Source: Companilactobacillus jidongensis (GTDB taxonomy: Bacteria > Bacillota > Bacilli > Lactobacillales > Lactobacillaceae). Taken from it: a DNA stretch of 64,000 nucleotides. The translations under genes were made by a program, and so were the position numbers. Positions 50,766 through 58,853 of the stretch are shown in pieces. Under the pieces are notes generated by a model that saw only the letters and a program-made list of their open reading frames with translations, did no database searches and was not told the origin of the DNA. The DNA is taken from positions 46,833-110,832 of the forward strand of contig NZ_RHOP01000008.1 of NCBI RefSeq assembly GCF_003946575.1, given 5' to 3'. The number at the start of each line of letters is the position of its first letter. The stretch's first letter is position 1.

Positions 50766-51774
50766 TATCGTTAAAGTTATCAAACCAGGTCTTTCGACTA
50801 CGATTCAAGATTTGGGACGAGCACGTCATCAAATCGAAGGTTTTCCAGAATCCGGAGCGATGGATAAATTTGAATATCAACTCGCCAACTTATTAGTCAA
50901 TAATCATAAAAACGATGCGTCGTTGGAATTTGTTATGACGGGACCAACGTTGAAATTTGAATGTGATTCTTTCATTGCTTTAACTGGTGGTCAGATGCAC
51001 GCCAAATTAAATGGGCAAAGAATTTTAAAAAATCGAGCTATTCAAGTTGATGCAGGATCAGTTTTGGAATGTGGACCAATGGAAACTGGTAATTATGGTT
51101 ATATCGCCTTTTCTAACGGCGGAGTGGTCACTCAACCGATATTGGATAGTCGTTCAACTACACTACGTACGCAAATGGGTGGTATTCAAGGACGAGCATT
51201 AATAGCCGGTGACAATTTGCCAATTCGTGACAGTGTTATCATGCAAAGCTTACAGTCACGAAAAATTAATTGGGACGTTGAAACTTCTAATTTCATTCGA
51301 TTTGTTAAGGGACCGCATTGGCAGATGTTTTCGGATGAGGCACAAAAACAATTTACTCAACAGAGTTATCACGTGTCTGAGCAAATGGATCGTATGGGCT
51401 ATCGTTTGAATGGGAATCCTTTGCCAGTCCCAAGTAAGAGTTTGTTATCTGAAGGAACGGTTTTCGGAAATATCCAGATTACCCGTGACGGCAGTCCAAT
51501 CATTTTGTTAGCAGATCGACAGACAACTGGTGGTTATCCAGTTATTGGGACGGTCATCAAGGCTGATTGGAGTAAGTTGGTCCAAATGAAGATCAATAAG
51601 GATTTTCATTTTATTGAGGTTGATATGGAGACGGCGATGAATGCATTGGTGGCACATCAAAAAATATTAAATGATAATTATGAAAAATGGTATCAGGGTC
51701 GATATGTGGAACCAATTGGTCCACTAAGAAGAAACTCAATTAAGATTGAACGATTGATCAAAAATAATTTGTAA
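50758..51774 (+). CDS. pxpC: 5-oxoprolinase subunit PxpC (KipA; biotin-dependent carboxyltransferase family)
   Basis: A 338-residue protein of the urea-amidolyase/KipA group (STTIQDLGRARHQIEGFPESGAMDKF; GSPIILLADRQTTGGYPVIGTV). ATG 50758 follows GGAAGGTGG. The family name comes from similarity to allophanate/urea carboxylase parts; in Bacillus it works with PxpB. The presence of BCCP and biotin carboxylase immediately after makes a biotin-linked activity plausible here. Confidence 0.9.
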   Translation: MTNIVKVIKPGLSTTIQDLGRARHQIEGFPESGAMDKFEYQLANLLVNNHKNDASLEFVMTGPTLKFECDSFIALTGGQMHAKLNGQRILKNRAIQVDAGSVLECGPMETGNYGYIAFSNGGVVTQPILDSRSTTLRTQMGGIQGRALIAGDNLPIRDSVIMQSLQSRKINWDVETSNFIRFVKGPHWQMFSDEAQKQFTQQSYHVSEQMDRMGYRLNGNPLPVPSKSLLSEGTVFGNIQITRDGSPIILLADRQTTGGYPVIGTVIKADWSKLVQMKINKDFHFIEVDMETAMNALVAHQKILNDNYEKWYQGRYVEPIGPLRRNSIKIERLIKNNL

Positions 51775-51789
51775 AAGGAGAATATTGAG

Positions 51790-52197
51790 ATGGATTTAAG
51801 TAGAGTTGAAAAGTTGGTTAAGATGATGCAGGAAGCAAACTTGAGTCATTTAGAAGTTGAAGATGATCAAGGACATGTGGTTTTGGACAAAAACCTCACA
51901 GTTGCTTCAGAGAAAGTCGTCGAACAGCAATCTTCCACAAAGCAGTCCAGTGAAACTCCAAATAATTCAATCAATGCTCCTTTTGTTGGAACATTCTACG
52001 CCTCAGAACAACCGGATAAAGCGCCTTTAGTAAAAGCCGGGGATAAAGTAAAGGCCGGTCAACTGATCGGCATCATTGAAGCTATGAAAATGATGAATGA
52101 AGTTAAATCAGAAGTAGACGGTACGATCGACAAAATACTAGTCTCAAATGGTGACACAGTCGAATATGATCAGCCGTTATTTACGCTGAAAGATTGA
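51790..52197 (+). CDS. accB: Biotin carboxyl carrier protein
   Basis: A 135-residue BCCP: a short N-terminal part, a Ser/Thr/Gln linker and a C-terminal biotinyl domain with the biotin Lys in EAMKMMNEV. This copy sits in the pxp operon, not in a fatty-acid operon, so it probably serves PxpBC. A second, fab-linked copy is expected elsewhere in the genome. Confidence 0.92.
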   Translation: MDLSRVEKLVKMMQEANLSHLEVEDDQGHVVLDKNLTVASEKVVEQQSSTKQSSETPNNSINAPFVGTFYASEQPDKAPLVKAGDKVKAGQLIGIIEAMKMMNEVKSEVDGTIDKILVSNGDTVEYDQPLFTLKD

Positions 52198-52208
52198 GGG
52201 TGTGACAG

Positions 52209-53516
52209 TTGAAAAAAATATTGATTGCGAACCGTGGTGAGATTGCTGTTCGTATTATTCGAGCATGCAAAGTACTGAACATCTGGAGCGTAGCTGTCTA
52301 TTCAACTGCGGATGCTTCAGCAATGCATGTGGCTATGGCAGATGAAGCAGTTTGTATTGGTGGTCCCAATCCGGAAGATAGTTACTTGAATCAACGGAGT
52401 ATCATTGCGGCAGCACAAATAACACATGCGGATGCAATTCATCCCGGTTATGGTTTTTTGTCAGAGAACGCTAATTTTGCAAAATTATGTGAGGAACAAG
52501 GGATCAAGTTCATTGGTCCAAGTTCCAAAGTTATTTCGATCATGGGAGAAAAAGCAGCAGCACGTAAGACGATGATCAAAGCAGGTGTACCAGTAATTCC
52601 TGGTAGTAAATCAGATTTTACGACTTATACAGCAGCCCAGGAGGCAGCCGAACAAATTGGTTATCCAGTTATGCTAAAAGCCAGCTCTGGTGGTGGAGGC
52701 AAAGGGATGCGTGTCATTGAATCTGATTCAGACTTTCAAAATCAATTTGATCTTGCACAGGCAGAGTCCAAAAATGACTTTGGTGATAATCATATGTATC
52801 TTGAAAAATATTTACCACATCCTCGACACATTGAGGTTCAAATTGCGGCTGATCAATTTGGCAATGCTATTGCTATCGGTGAGCGTGATTGCAGCTTGCA
52901 GCAACGTCACCAGAAGGTAATAGAAGAGGCACCAGCTAGCACGTTGGACGAAGTTACTCGTCAACAGATGTTTAATGTTTCAGTCAAAGCTGCCAAGGAT
53001 ATTCACTATGAGGGCTTAGGTACTATGGAATTCTTGTATGATGGGCCGGAACAGTTTTACTTCATGGAAATGAACACTCGAGTTCAAGTTGAGCATCCGG
53101 TAACGGAATTAACCACTGATGTCGACTTGGTTGATCTGCAGATAAAAATTGCTCAAGGAGAACCGATCCCGTTTGCAGAAATTTCACGACACAACTTTGC
53201 TTTAGAATGTCGGATCAATGCTAAGACCGCTGGTAAAGTGACAGCCTTACATTTACCTGATGGACATGGTATAAGAACTGATAGCGCCCTGTATCAAGGC
53301 TATTCGGTTCCACCTAACTATGATTCTATGATTGCTAAGATAATTTCATTCGGTCATGATCGAGAAAGTGCGATTAAGCAGATGGCAGGTGCATTGGATG
53401 AAACAGTCATTGGTGGAATCAACACCAATTTGGACTTCTTAACACAAGTTCTTCAGGAGCCCGATTATTTGATTAATCACACAGATATCGGATGGTTAGA
53501 TAAGTTAACACAATAA
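52209..53516 (+). CDS. accC: Biotin carboxylase
   Basis: A 435-residue ATP-grasp enzyme (IANRGEIAVRIIRACK; SSGGGGKGMRVIE; EMNTRVQVEHPVTE). It carboxylates the biotin of the carrier encoded just upstream. It starts with TTG after GAGGGTG. Slightly shorter than housekeeping AccC (~450). Gene order pxpB-pxpC-accB-accC-pxpA. Confidence 0.93.
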   Translation: MKKILIANRGEIAVRIIRACKVLNIWSVAVYSTADASAMHVAMADEAVCIGGPNPEDSYLNQRSIIAAAQITHADAIHPGYGFLSENANFAKLCEEQGIKFIGPSSKVISIMGEKAAARKTMIKAGVPVIPGSKSDFTTYTAAQEAAEQIGYPVMLKASSGGGGKGMRVIESDSDFQNQFDLAQAESKNDFGDNHMYLEKYLPHPRHIEVQIAADQFGNAIAIGERDCSLQQRHQKVIEEAPASTLDEVTRQQMFNVSVKAAKDIHYEGLGTMEFLYDGPEQFYFMEMNTRVQVEHPVTELTTDVDLVDLQIKIAQGEPIPFAEISRHNFALECRINAKTAGKVTALHLPDGHGIRTDSALYQGYSVPPNYDSMIAKIISFGHDRESAIKQMAGALDETVIGGINTNLDFLTQVLQEPDYLINHTDIGWLDKLTQ

Positions 53517-53535
53517 ATTAAGAAGGTAATGATAA

Positions 53536-54285
53536 ATGGCAAAGATAGATTTAAACAGCGATTTGGGTGAATCTTTTGGAAGGTACAGTTTGGGAAGAGA
53601 TTCAGAAATCATTCCATTAGTTAGCTCAGTCAATATAGCCTGTGGCTATCATGCAGGTGATCCAGACGTTATGGCAACGACTGTTAAGTTGGCTGAAGCC
53701 GCTGGCGTTGGAATTGGCGCACATCCAGGATTTCCAGATCTTCAGGGATTTGGTCGCCGCAAGTTGGATATGAAACCTGATCAAGTTCAACATATGGTGA
53801 CTTATCAAGTCGGTGCATTGCAAGCATTCACTAATAATAAAAAATTGCATCATGTTAAACCACATGGTGCGTTGTATAACGCTGCTGTTATCGATCATGA
53901 GCTTGCTGTAGCTATTTGTCAGGGGATATATGAAGTGGATCCAAAGTTACCTATCTATGGATTGGCTAATAGTGAGTTGATTAAGGCAGCCCAGGAAATT
54001 GGTTTACCGTATGCACAAGAAGCCTTTGGAGATCGTAACTATAATGCTGATGGAACACTAGTAAGCAGAAGTTTACCAAATGCGGTCATTAAGGATCCTA
54101 AAGAGGTTGCCAAGCGTGTATCTTCAATGGTCAATGATCAAGAAATCATTGCTTTGGATGGGACTAAGATACCTCTAAAACCAGATTCCATCTGTGTTCA
54201 TGGTGACAATCAGGCGGCATTAGACATTGTTAAGGAATTACACGTTGGTTTGAATAACGCGGGGATTGAAATTAAGACGTTTTAA
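53536..54285 (+). CDS. pxpA: 5-oxoprolinase subunit PxpA (LamB/YcsF family)
   Basis: A 249-residue protein with the full family signature IDLNSDLGESFGRY, NIACGYHAGDP, GAHPGFPDLQGFGRR and VKPHGALYN. It supplies the lactam-hydrolase part of the 5-oxoprolinase complex. AGAAGG precedes the ATG. Confidence 0.93.
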   Translation: MAKIDLNSDLGESFGRYSLGRDSEIIPLVSSVNIACGYHAGDPDVMATTVKLAEAAGVGIGAHPGFPDLQGFGRRKLDMKPDQVQHMVTYQVGALQAFTNNKKLHHVKPHGALYNAAVIDHELAVAICQGIYEVDPKLPIYGLANSELIKAAQEIGLPYAQEAFGDRNYNADGTLVSRSLPNAVIKDPKEVAKRVSSMVNDQEIIALDGTKIPLKPDSICVHGDNQAALDIVKELHVGLNNAGIEIKTF

Positions 54286-54316
54286 AATTTAAATAATAAG
54301 TGTGGGGAAAGAGCTT

Positions 54317-55543
54317 ATGAAAAATAAAGAAGAAATTGTAGATGATAAATTAACTACCACTCGTTCCCCAAGAAGTATTGCCATGGGGGCAGCCTTCTTG
54401 ATGGCTATGGCAGCCGTTGGACCTGGATTCTTAACTCAAACAGCGACCTTTACTGGACAAATGGGAGCTGATTTTGGATTTGCAATTTTACTGTGTATAA
54501 TTGTCGATTTTATCGTTCAAATGAACGTTTGGAGAATTATTGTCGTTAGTGGGAAACGAGCTCAAGTCATCGCTAATGAAATTTTTCCAGGTTTGGGCTA
54601 TGTTCTCTCATTTCTAGTTGCCGCCGGTGGTCTACTGTTCAATATTGGTAATATAGGTGGTGCAGGACTAGGTCTGAATGTTCTATTCGGTATTTCTGCT
54701 GAAAATGGAGCAGTGATAGCGGCATGTATTGCCATTGCAATTTTTGTTGCTAAGAATGCAATGACTGTTATGGATCGAACCGTACAATTGTTGGCGGTTG
54801 TAAAAATTGCTATTTTAATTTATATAATTTTTGTTATGGCAGTGCCTTATCAAACTGCCGTGACACACACGTTCGCACCGTCACATATTGACTTCTATTC
54901 AATCGTTACTATTGTTGGTGGAACCGTTGGTGGATATATTTCGTTTTCTGGTGGTCATAGATTGATTGAAGGCGGTCTGAAAGGTGAAAAAGAACTGAAA
55001 TATGTTAATGAAGGTGCTATTACCGGTATTACCGTAGCTTCCTTTATTCGTGTATTATTATTTTTAGCTGGATTAGCTGTTGTAACTACGGGATACAAAC
55101 TTGATCCAACCAACCCTGCTGCTTCCATTTTTAAGTATGCTGCTGGGAACTTTGGTTATAAATTCTTTGGTATTTTATTATTCGCTGCCGGAATGACTTC
55201 GACTTTAGGATCAACATTTACTTCAATCTCATTCTTGAATTACACTCGTAGTGAAAGAGCTGCTAATAAAATGGCCAAGTACAATCGGGTTTTCGTTATG
55301 GCATTTATTATTATTTCAGCAACAATTTTTTACTTTGTTGGTAATCCAGCCAAAGTACTAGTCGTTGTTGGAGCTATTAATGGTTTTATCTTACCGATAT
55401 CTTTGGCTATTTTATTGTTAGCCGCTTATAAACAAAAAATCATCGGAGATTATCATCACCCAATGATTTTGACAGTAACTGGTTGGATCGTAGTAGCATT
55501 TATGACCTTTGCTAGTGTTGAAACTTTGATTAAGTTATTCTAA
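54317..55543 (+). CDS. NRAMP-fold permease, YcsG-like, without the metal motif
   Basis: A 408-residue, 11-helix NRAMP-family protein. Where Mn2+ transporters have DPGN in helix 1, this one reads GPGFLTQTATFTG, so the metal ligands are missing; the true MntH at 58854 keeps DPGN. The Bacillus homologue ycsG lies beside ycsF (pxpA). It probably imports the organic substrate of the operon rather than a metal. ATG 54317 follows GGGGAAAGAG. Confidence 0.82.
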   Translation: MKNKEEIVDDKLTTTRSPRSIAMGAAFLMAMAAVGPGFLTQTATFTGQMGADFGFAILLCIIVDFIVQMNVWRIIVVSGKRAQVIANEIFPGLGYVLSFLVAAGGLLFNIGNIGGAGLGLNVLFGISAENGAVIAACIAIAIFVAKNAMTVMDRTVQLLAVVKIAILIYIIFVMAVPYQTAVTHTFAPSHIDFYSIVTIVGGTVGGYISFSGGHRLIEGGLKGEKELKYVNEGAITGITVASFIRVLLFLAGLAVVTTGYKLDPTNPAASIFKYAAGNFGYKFFGILLFAAGMTSTLGSTFTSISFLNYTRSERAANKMAKYNRVFVMAFIIISATIFYFVGNPAKVLVVVGAINGFILPISLAILLLAAYKQKIIGDYHHPMILTVTGWIVVAFMTFASVETLIKLF

Positions 55544-56302
55544 ATATACTTTTGTGACTTCGCCACTGTTAATAACGTGGCGGAGTTTTTTATTATCGAG
55601 CAAAACTAATGATCCGTCAGTTGCAATATCAATGGCTTGTCCGATGATTTTTTGCTTGCCATTGGTAATCCTGACAGTTCTGTTTAATGTGTCACAGAGA
55701 TCACAATATTCAGGTAAAAAATCACCAGTCTGATAAGTTTTGAATTGTTCAAAAAAACAATTTAAAATATCAGCAATTATTTTGTTTCTATCTATTGTAG
55801 GGTCATCAGAGATTGACCCTACAATTTTTTTTAATTCATTGGGAAATTCGATCGTATTTAAATTTATGCCGATACCGATAATCAAATTATTTTTGTTGTC
55901 ATCAGGGATGTTTTCCGCTAGGATACCACCGATTTTTTTACCATTGAGGAGGATATCGTTGATCCACTTGAGTTTTAAATCAGCTTTATGAAAACTTTTT
56001 TTCAAAGCTTTAACAATGGCCAGTCCTGTCATGGTGGTTAGTAGACCAGGAATGACTTTATCGGTATGAATTATGATACTCAGATAAATCCCCGTATTTT
56101 GAGGCGAATAGAACTCCCGTTGAAAACGTCCATAGCCGTTAGTTTGAGTTTCCGCAATCACAGCTGTAATCCCATTATGATGTTCGACTATATATTCTTT
56201 AGAAAAAGTATTGGTGGAATCAATTTTATTGAATTTTAAAATCTTGATTGGAGTATTCAATCGTGCTTGAATTTCTGATTTATTTAAAGGTTTATTTGTC
56301 AT
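55535..56302 (-). CDS. birA: Biotin--[acetyl-CoA-carboxylase] ligase (no HTH domain)
   Basis: A 255-residue BPL. Biotin/ATP loop reads GYGRFQREFYSP (usually GRGRxGRxW), with the catalytic-core KWINDILLNGKKIGGIL. It lacks the N-terminal DNA-binding domain, so it should be a ligase only. ATG 56302 follows GAGGAATT. The convergent, 9-bp-overlapping position beside an operon with its own BCCP suggests a dedicated or shared biotinylating enzyme. Confidence 0.88.
   Translation of the reverse strand: MTNKPLNKSEIQARLNTPIKILKFNKIDSTNTFSKEYIVEHHNGITAVIAETQTNGYGRFQREFYSPQNTGIYLSIIIHTDKVIPGLLTTMTGLAIVKALKKSFHKADLKLKWINDILLNGKKIGGILAENIPDDNKNNLIIGIGINLNTIEFPNELKKIVGSISDDPTIDRNKIIADILNCFFEQFKTYQTGDFLPEYCDLCDTLNRTVRITNGKQKIIGQAIDIATDGSLVLLDNKKLRHVINSGEVTKVYLE
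55558..55592 (+). terminator. Terminator of the pxp operon inside the birA 3' end
   Basis: CTTCGCCAC / GTGGCGGAG then six T; it falls within the birA coding end. Confidence 0.82.
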
Positions 56303-56442
56303 ATTAATTCCTCTTAATATTAGTTTATCATTATTAATTTTGTGAATTGAGGGCAGCATGACACAACAGACCCAAATATCCAATTGGTATAACTGGTATA
56401 ATAACCCTATATGTTATTAATTTAAGATAAGCTGGAGAAATT

Positions 56443-57351
56443 ATGAGTGGGTATATTGGAGTCGACTTAGGTGGTAAATCAATAAAGTACGCCAGAGTCG
56501 ATGAATTTGGGAATTTATCAAATCGGAGTGAATTGTCTGCGACAGGTGAAAAAGAAGAGGTATTGGTAAACCTTCAAAATGCATTATTTGACTTAGATCA
56601 GAAGGCTGGAGAATTTGAAGGTGTTGCCGTTAGTGTTTCAGGGATAGTTCAGGATAATGGGTTATTGACTACCGCTGGCATTGTTAAGCCATTGTATGAT
56701 GTTAATCTGAAGGATATTTTGGAAGAGAAGACTGAGTTGCCAGTTTATATTGAGAACAACGCTAATGCTGTAGCAATTGCCGAGAAGTGGCTGGGAGTAG
56801 CAAAGGATTATCATGATTATGTTGGTTTGTTGTTAGATGTTGGTGCTGGTGGAGCAATTATTATTAATGATAAAATATATCATGGCTCGCATTCTCGAGC
56901 TGGTGAGTTTGGCTGGATGCTAACAGATGAAGATGATATTGATACTGAAATGGGGTCTTTGAATTATCGTGGCGCACCGGTCCTCGGATTGTTGCGTCGT
57001 TATAATCAGTATACTGATTATGGTGCTACTAGTCCGGAAATGGTCATTAATCGTGCTAATGGTGGTGAACCATTGGCTGGGGATGTTCTTAAGAGCTATT
57101 GTCATAGTTTAGCTAAGGAAATAATCAATCTCAATATGGCGTTTGATCCTGAGGCAGTGGTACTCAGCGGCAGTATTACCAAAAACGAAAAGTTTATGGA
57201 GAAATTAAATCAGGAAGTAGTTAGGATTCAGAAATCACGCAATAGTATCGCATCGATGAGTGTTCCTAACTTGGTTGCTGCAAAGTTGGCCAGTGGTGAC
57301 GCCAAAATGATTGGCGCAGTTTATCAATTGATTCAAGAAATAAAATCGTAA
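56443..57351 (+). CDS. ROK-family sugar kinase
   Basis: A 302-residue ROK kinase with the phosphate motif GVDLGGKSIKYA and substrate region ENNANAVAIAE plus LDVGAGGAIIINDKI. The zinc-binding CxCGxxGC motif of most ROK proteins is absent. Substrate unknown; glucose or amino-sugar. Its 3' end overlaps the convergent metal regulator by 19 bp. Confidence 0.88.
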   Translation: MSGYIGVDLGGKSIKYARVDEFGNLSNRSELSATGEKEEVLVNLQNALFDLDQKAGEFEGVAVSVSGIVQDNGLLTTAGIVKPLYDVNLKDILEEKTELPVYIENNANAVAIAEKWLGVAKDYHDYVGLLLDVGAGGAIIINDKIYHGSHSRAGEFGWMLTDEDDIDTEMGSLNYRGAPVLGLLRRYNQYTDYGATSPEMVINRANGGEPLAGDVLKSYCHSLAKEIINLNMAFDPEAVVLSGSITKNEKFMEKLNQEVVRIQKSRNSIASMSVPNLVAAKLASGDAKMIGAVYQLIQEIKS

Positions 57352-58022
57352 TTATTAGAGTTCAGTCTACAATGGCTGAACTCTTTTTTTCTACGCGAAT
57401 TGATTCCTAATGTTTTGGGCAACAGTTGTTTGGTATCAGTTCTTAAATTAAAGATTATGATATTATCCTCTGCTACACTCAATAATTGAACCGTGTCTTG
57501 CAATTTAATATCGATAGTTTCCAGAATACTGAATATATAGCTGTCTTCAGCAAAACTTTTGACTATGTATTTTTGATCTAATACTAGGTTATCAACTAAG
57601 GTTAGCTGATTATCAGTAATCATTTGTGAGTTATTAGGAATGATATTTCCGTGTGGACAAAATTTTGGATAATTCAATCGGTCATTTAAACGATCAATAA
57701 ATTGTGTATTGATTTTATTGGTGAGAATGTCAGATTCCTTATGTGCTTCCTCTAATGAGAAATCAAGATCGTTAACTAGCCAAACTTCAATTAGTCGTTG
57801 CTGTTGAATGTAAGGATTGATTAGTAAGATGCCTTTTTCGGTTAATCTAGATCCGTAGTATTTTGTATATGATAATAGACCAGTATTCTCAGCTATACTT
57901 TTAGTTCGCTCGGTGACCGAGGCATTACTAAGATGTGCTTTTTTTGCAATATCTCCATTACTGACGTTGTGTAAGGAACCACCCAATTCATATATTAATT
58001 TCAAAAAATTCAAATCACTCAT
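57333..58022 (-). CDS. mntR: DtxR/MntR-family metal-dependent regulator
   Basis: A 229-residue regulator: winged helix (NGDIAKKAHLSNASVTERTKSI), dimerisation domain with metal ligands (VWLVNDLDFSLEEAHKESDIL) and a C-terminal FeoA-like SH3 domain (about 130-205). The last ~25 residues (RRKKEFSHCRLNSNN...) are translated across the ROK gene's terminator and are probably non-essential. A DtxR-type box follows upstream, toward usp-mntH, its likely target. Confidence 0.82.
   Translation of the reverse strand: MSDLNFLKLIYELGGSLHNVSNGDIAKKAHLSNASVTERTKSIAENTGLLSYTKYYGSRLTEKGILLINPYIQQQRLIEVWLVNDLDFSLEEAHKESDILTNKINTQFIDRLNDRLNYPKFCPHGNIIPNNSQMITDNQLTLVDNLVLDQKYIVKSFAEDSYIFSILETIDIKLQDTVQLLSVAEDNIIIFNLRTDTKQLLPKTLGINSRRKKEFSHCRLNSNNYDFIS
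57357..57390 (+). terminator. Terminator of the ROK gene inside mntR
   Basis: AGAGTTCAG / CTGAACTCT followed by seven T; embedded in codons near the end of mntR. Confidence 0.88.
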
Positions 58023-58092
58023 TATTAATCACCAGAATATATTTTTAATAACCTAAGCATATTTTTATTTATAGATTATGTCAACTTTAAAA

Positions 58093-58111
58093 TTAGGCTA
58101 AGCTAACTTAA
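58093..58111. promoter_or_regulatory. DtxR/MntR-type operator
   Basis: TTAGGCTAAGCTAACTTAA resembles the DtxR-family box (TTAGGNTAGCCTAANCTAA). It is 71 bp from the mntR start, in the 352-bp divergent gap before usp-mntH. The rest of that gap (58112-58320) is AT-rich with no other clear signal. Confidence 0.65.
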
Positions 58112-58320
58112 ATATTTAAGAAAATAAATTATTTTGTATAAAATGAGCTTTTTTATTATTATGATATCAATGAATATCCTGATGGTAAAAGTTTTCATAA
58201 CTTTTTTCAGGAACTGATATTAAAAATGAAATGACTATTATATTAAGCAAGTTACCGCTTTCTAAAATTCGTTTTTAATTAAAAAATGTGATTCTTTTAT
58301 TAGCCACTCCTAAAAAAATC

Positions 58321-58348
58321 TTTACAGATAGTTAATTTGGGATAGAAT
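58321..58348 (+). promoter_or_regulatory. Promoter of usp-mntH
   Basis: TTTACA (58321-58326), 16-bp spacer, TAGAAT (58343-58348), 26 bp before the usp GTG. Confidence 0.65.
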
Positions 58349-58374
58349 AAGGGTCGTAGAAAGGAGTGGTAAGA

Positions 58375-58815
58375 GTGTCAGAAACTAAAAATAGTTTTAA
58401 AAGAGTTTTAGTAGGTGTAGATGATTCTGATGATGCTCAACTTGCATTTCGTTATGCAATGAGACGTTGTATCAAGGATGGTTCTACATTGATCATTACT
58501 TCAATTTTGGAGAATGATGAAATGAACGTCTATCAAGCTTTAACTAAAGATTATGTCCATGGTGAAAGAGAAGAGCTCGATCAACACATATTAGAGTATC
58601 GTGATGTAGCATTGCATGCTGGTGTGAAGAAGGTCGAGGCTATCGTAGCCGAAGGGGATCCGGGTGAAACTATTGTTAAAAAAGTTATTCCCAGTTCAGA
58701 AGCTGATTTGTTGGTTATCGGTTCATTATCAAAACGAGGACTACGCAAATACTTTGGCTCACAAGCAGCTTATATGGCAAAGTATTCACCGATATCTATA
58801 ATGATTGTTCGTTGA
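58375..58815 (+). CDS. Universal stress protein (UspA family)
   Basis: A 146-residue Usp with the ATP-binding pattern VLVGVDDSDDAQLAF and the C-terminal GSLSKRGLRKYFGSQAAYMAKYSPISIMIV (G-2x-G-9x-G-S/T-like). The GTG at 58375 is 8 nt after AAGGAG; the earlier GTG overlaps that site. It is 38 bp before mntH and probably shares its promoter. Confidence 0.88.
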   Translation: MSETKNSFKRVLVGVDDSDDAQLAFRYAMRRCIKDGSTLIITSILENDEMNVYQALTKDYVHGEREELDQHILEYRDVALHAGVKKVEAIVAEGDPGETIVKKVIPSSEADLLVIGSLSKRGLRKYFGSQAAYMAKYSPISIMIVR

Positions 58816-58853
58816 AAATTAAATATGTTATTTAGGATTAAGGAGATTAATTT

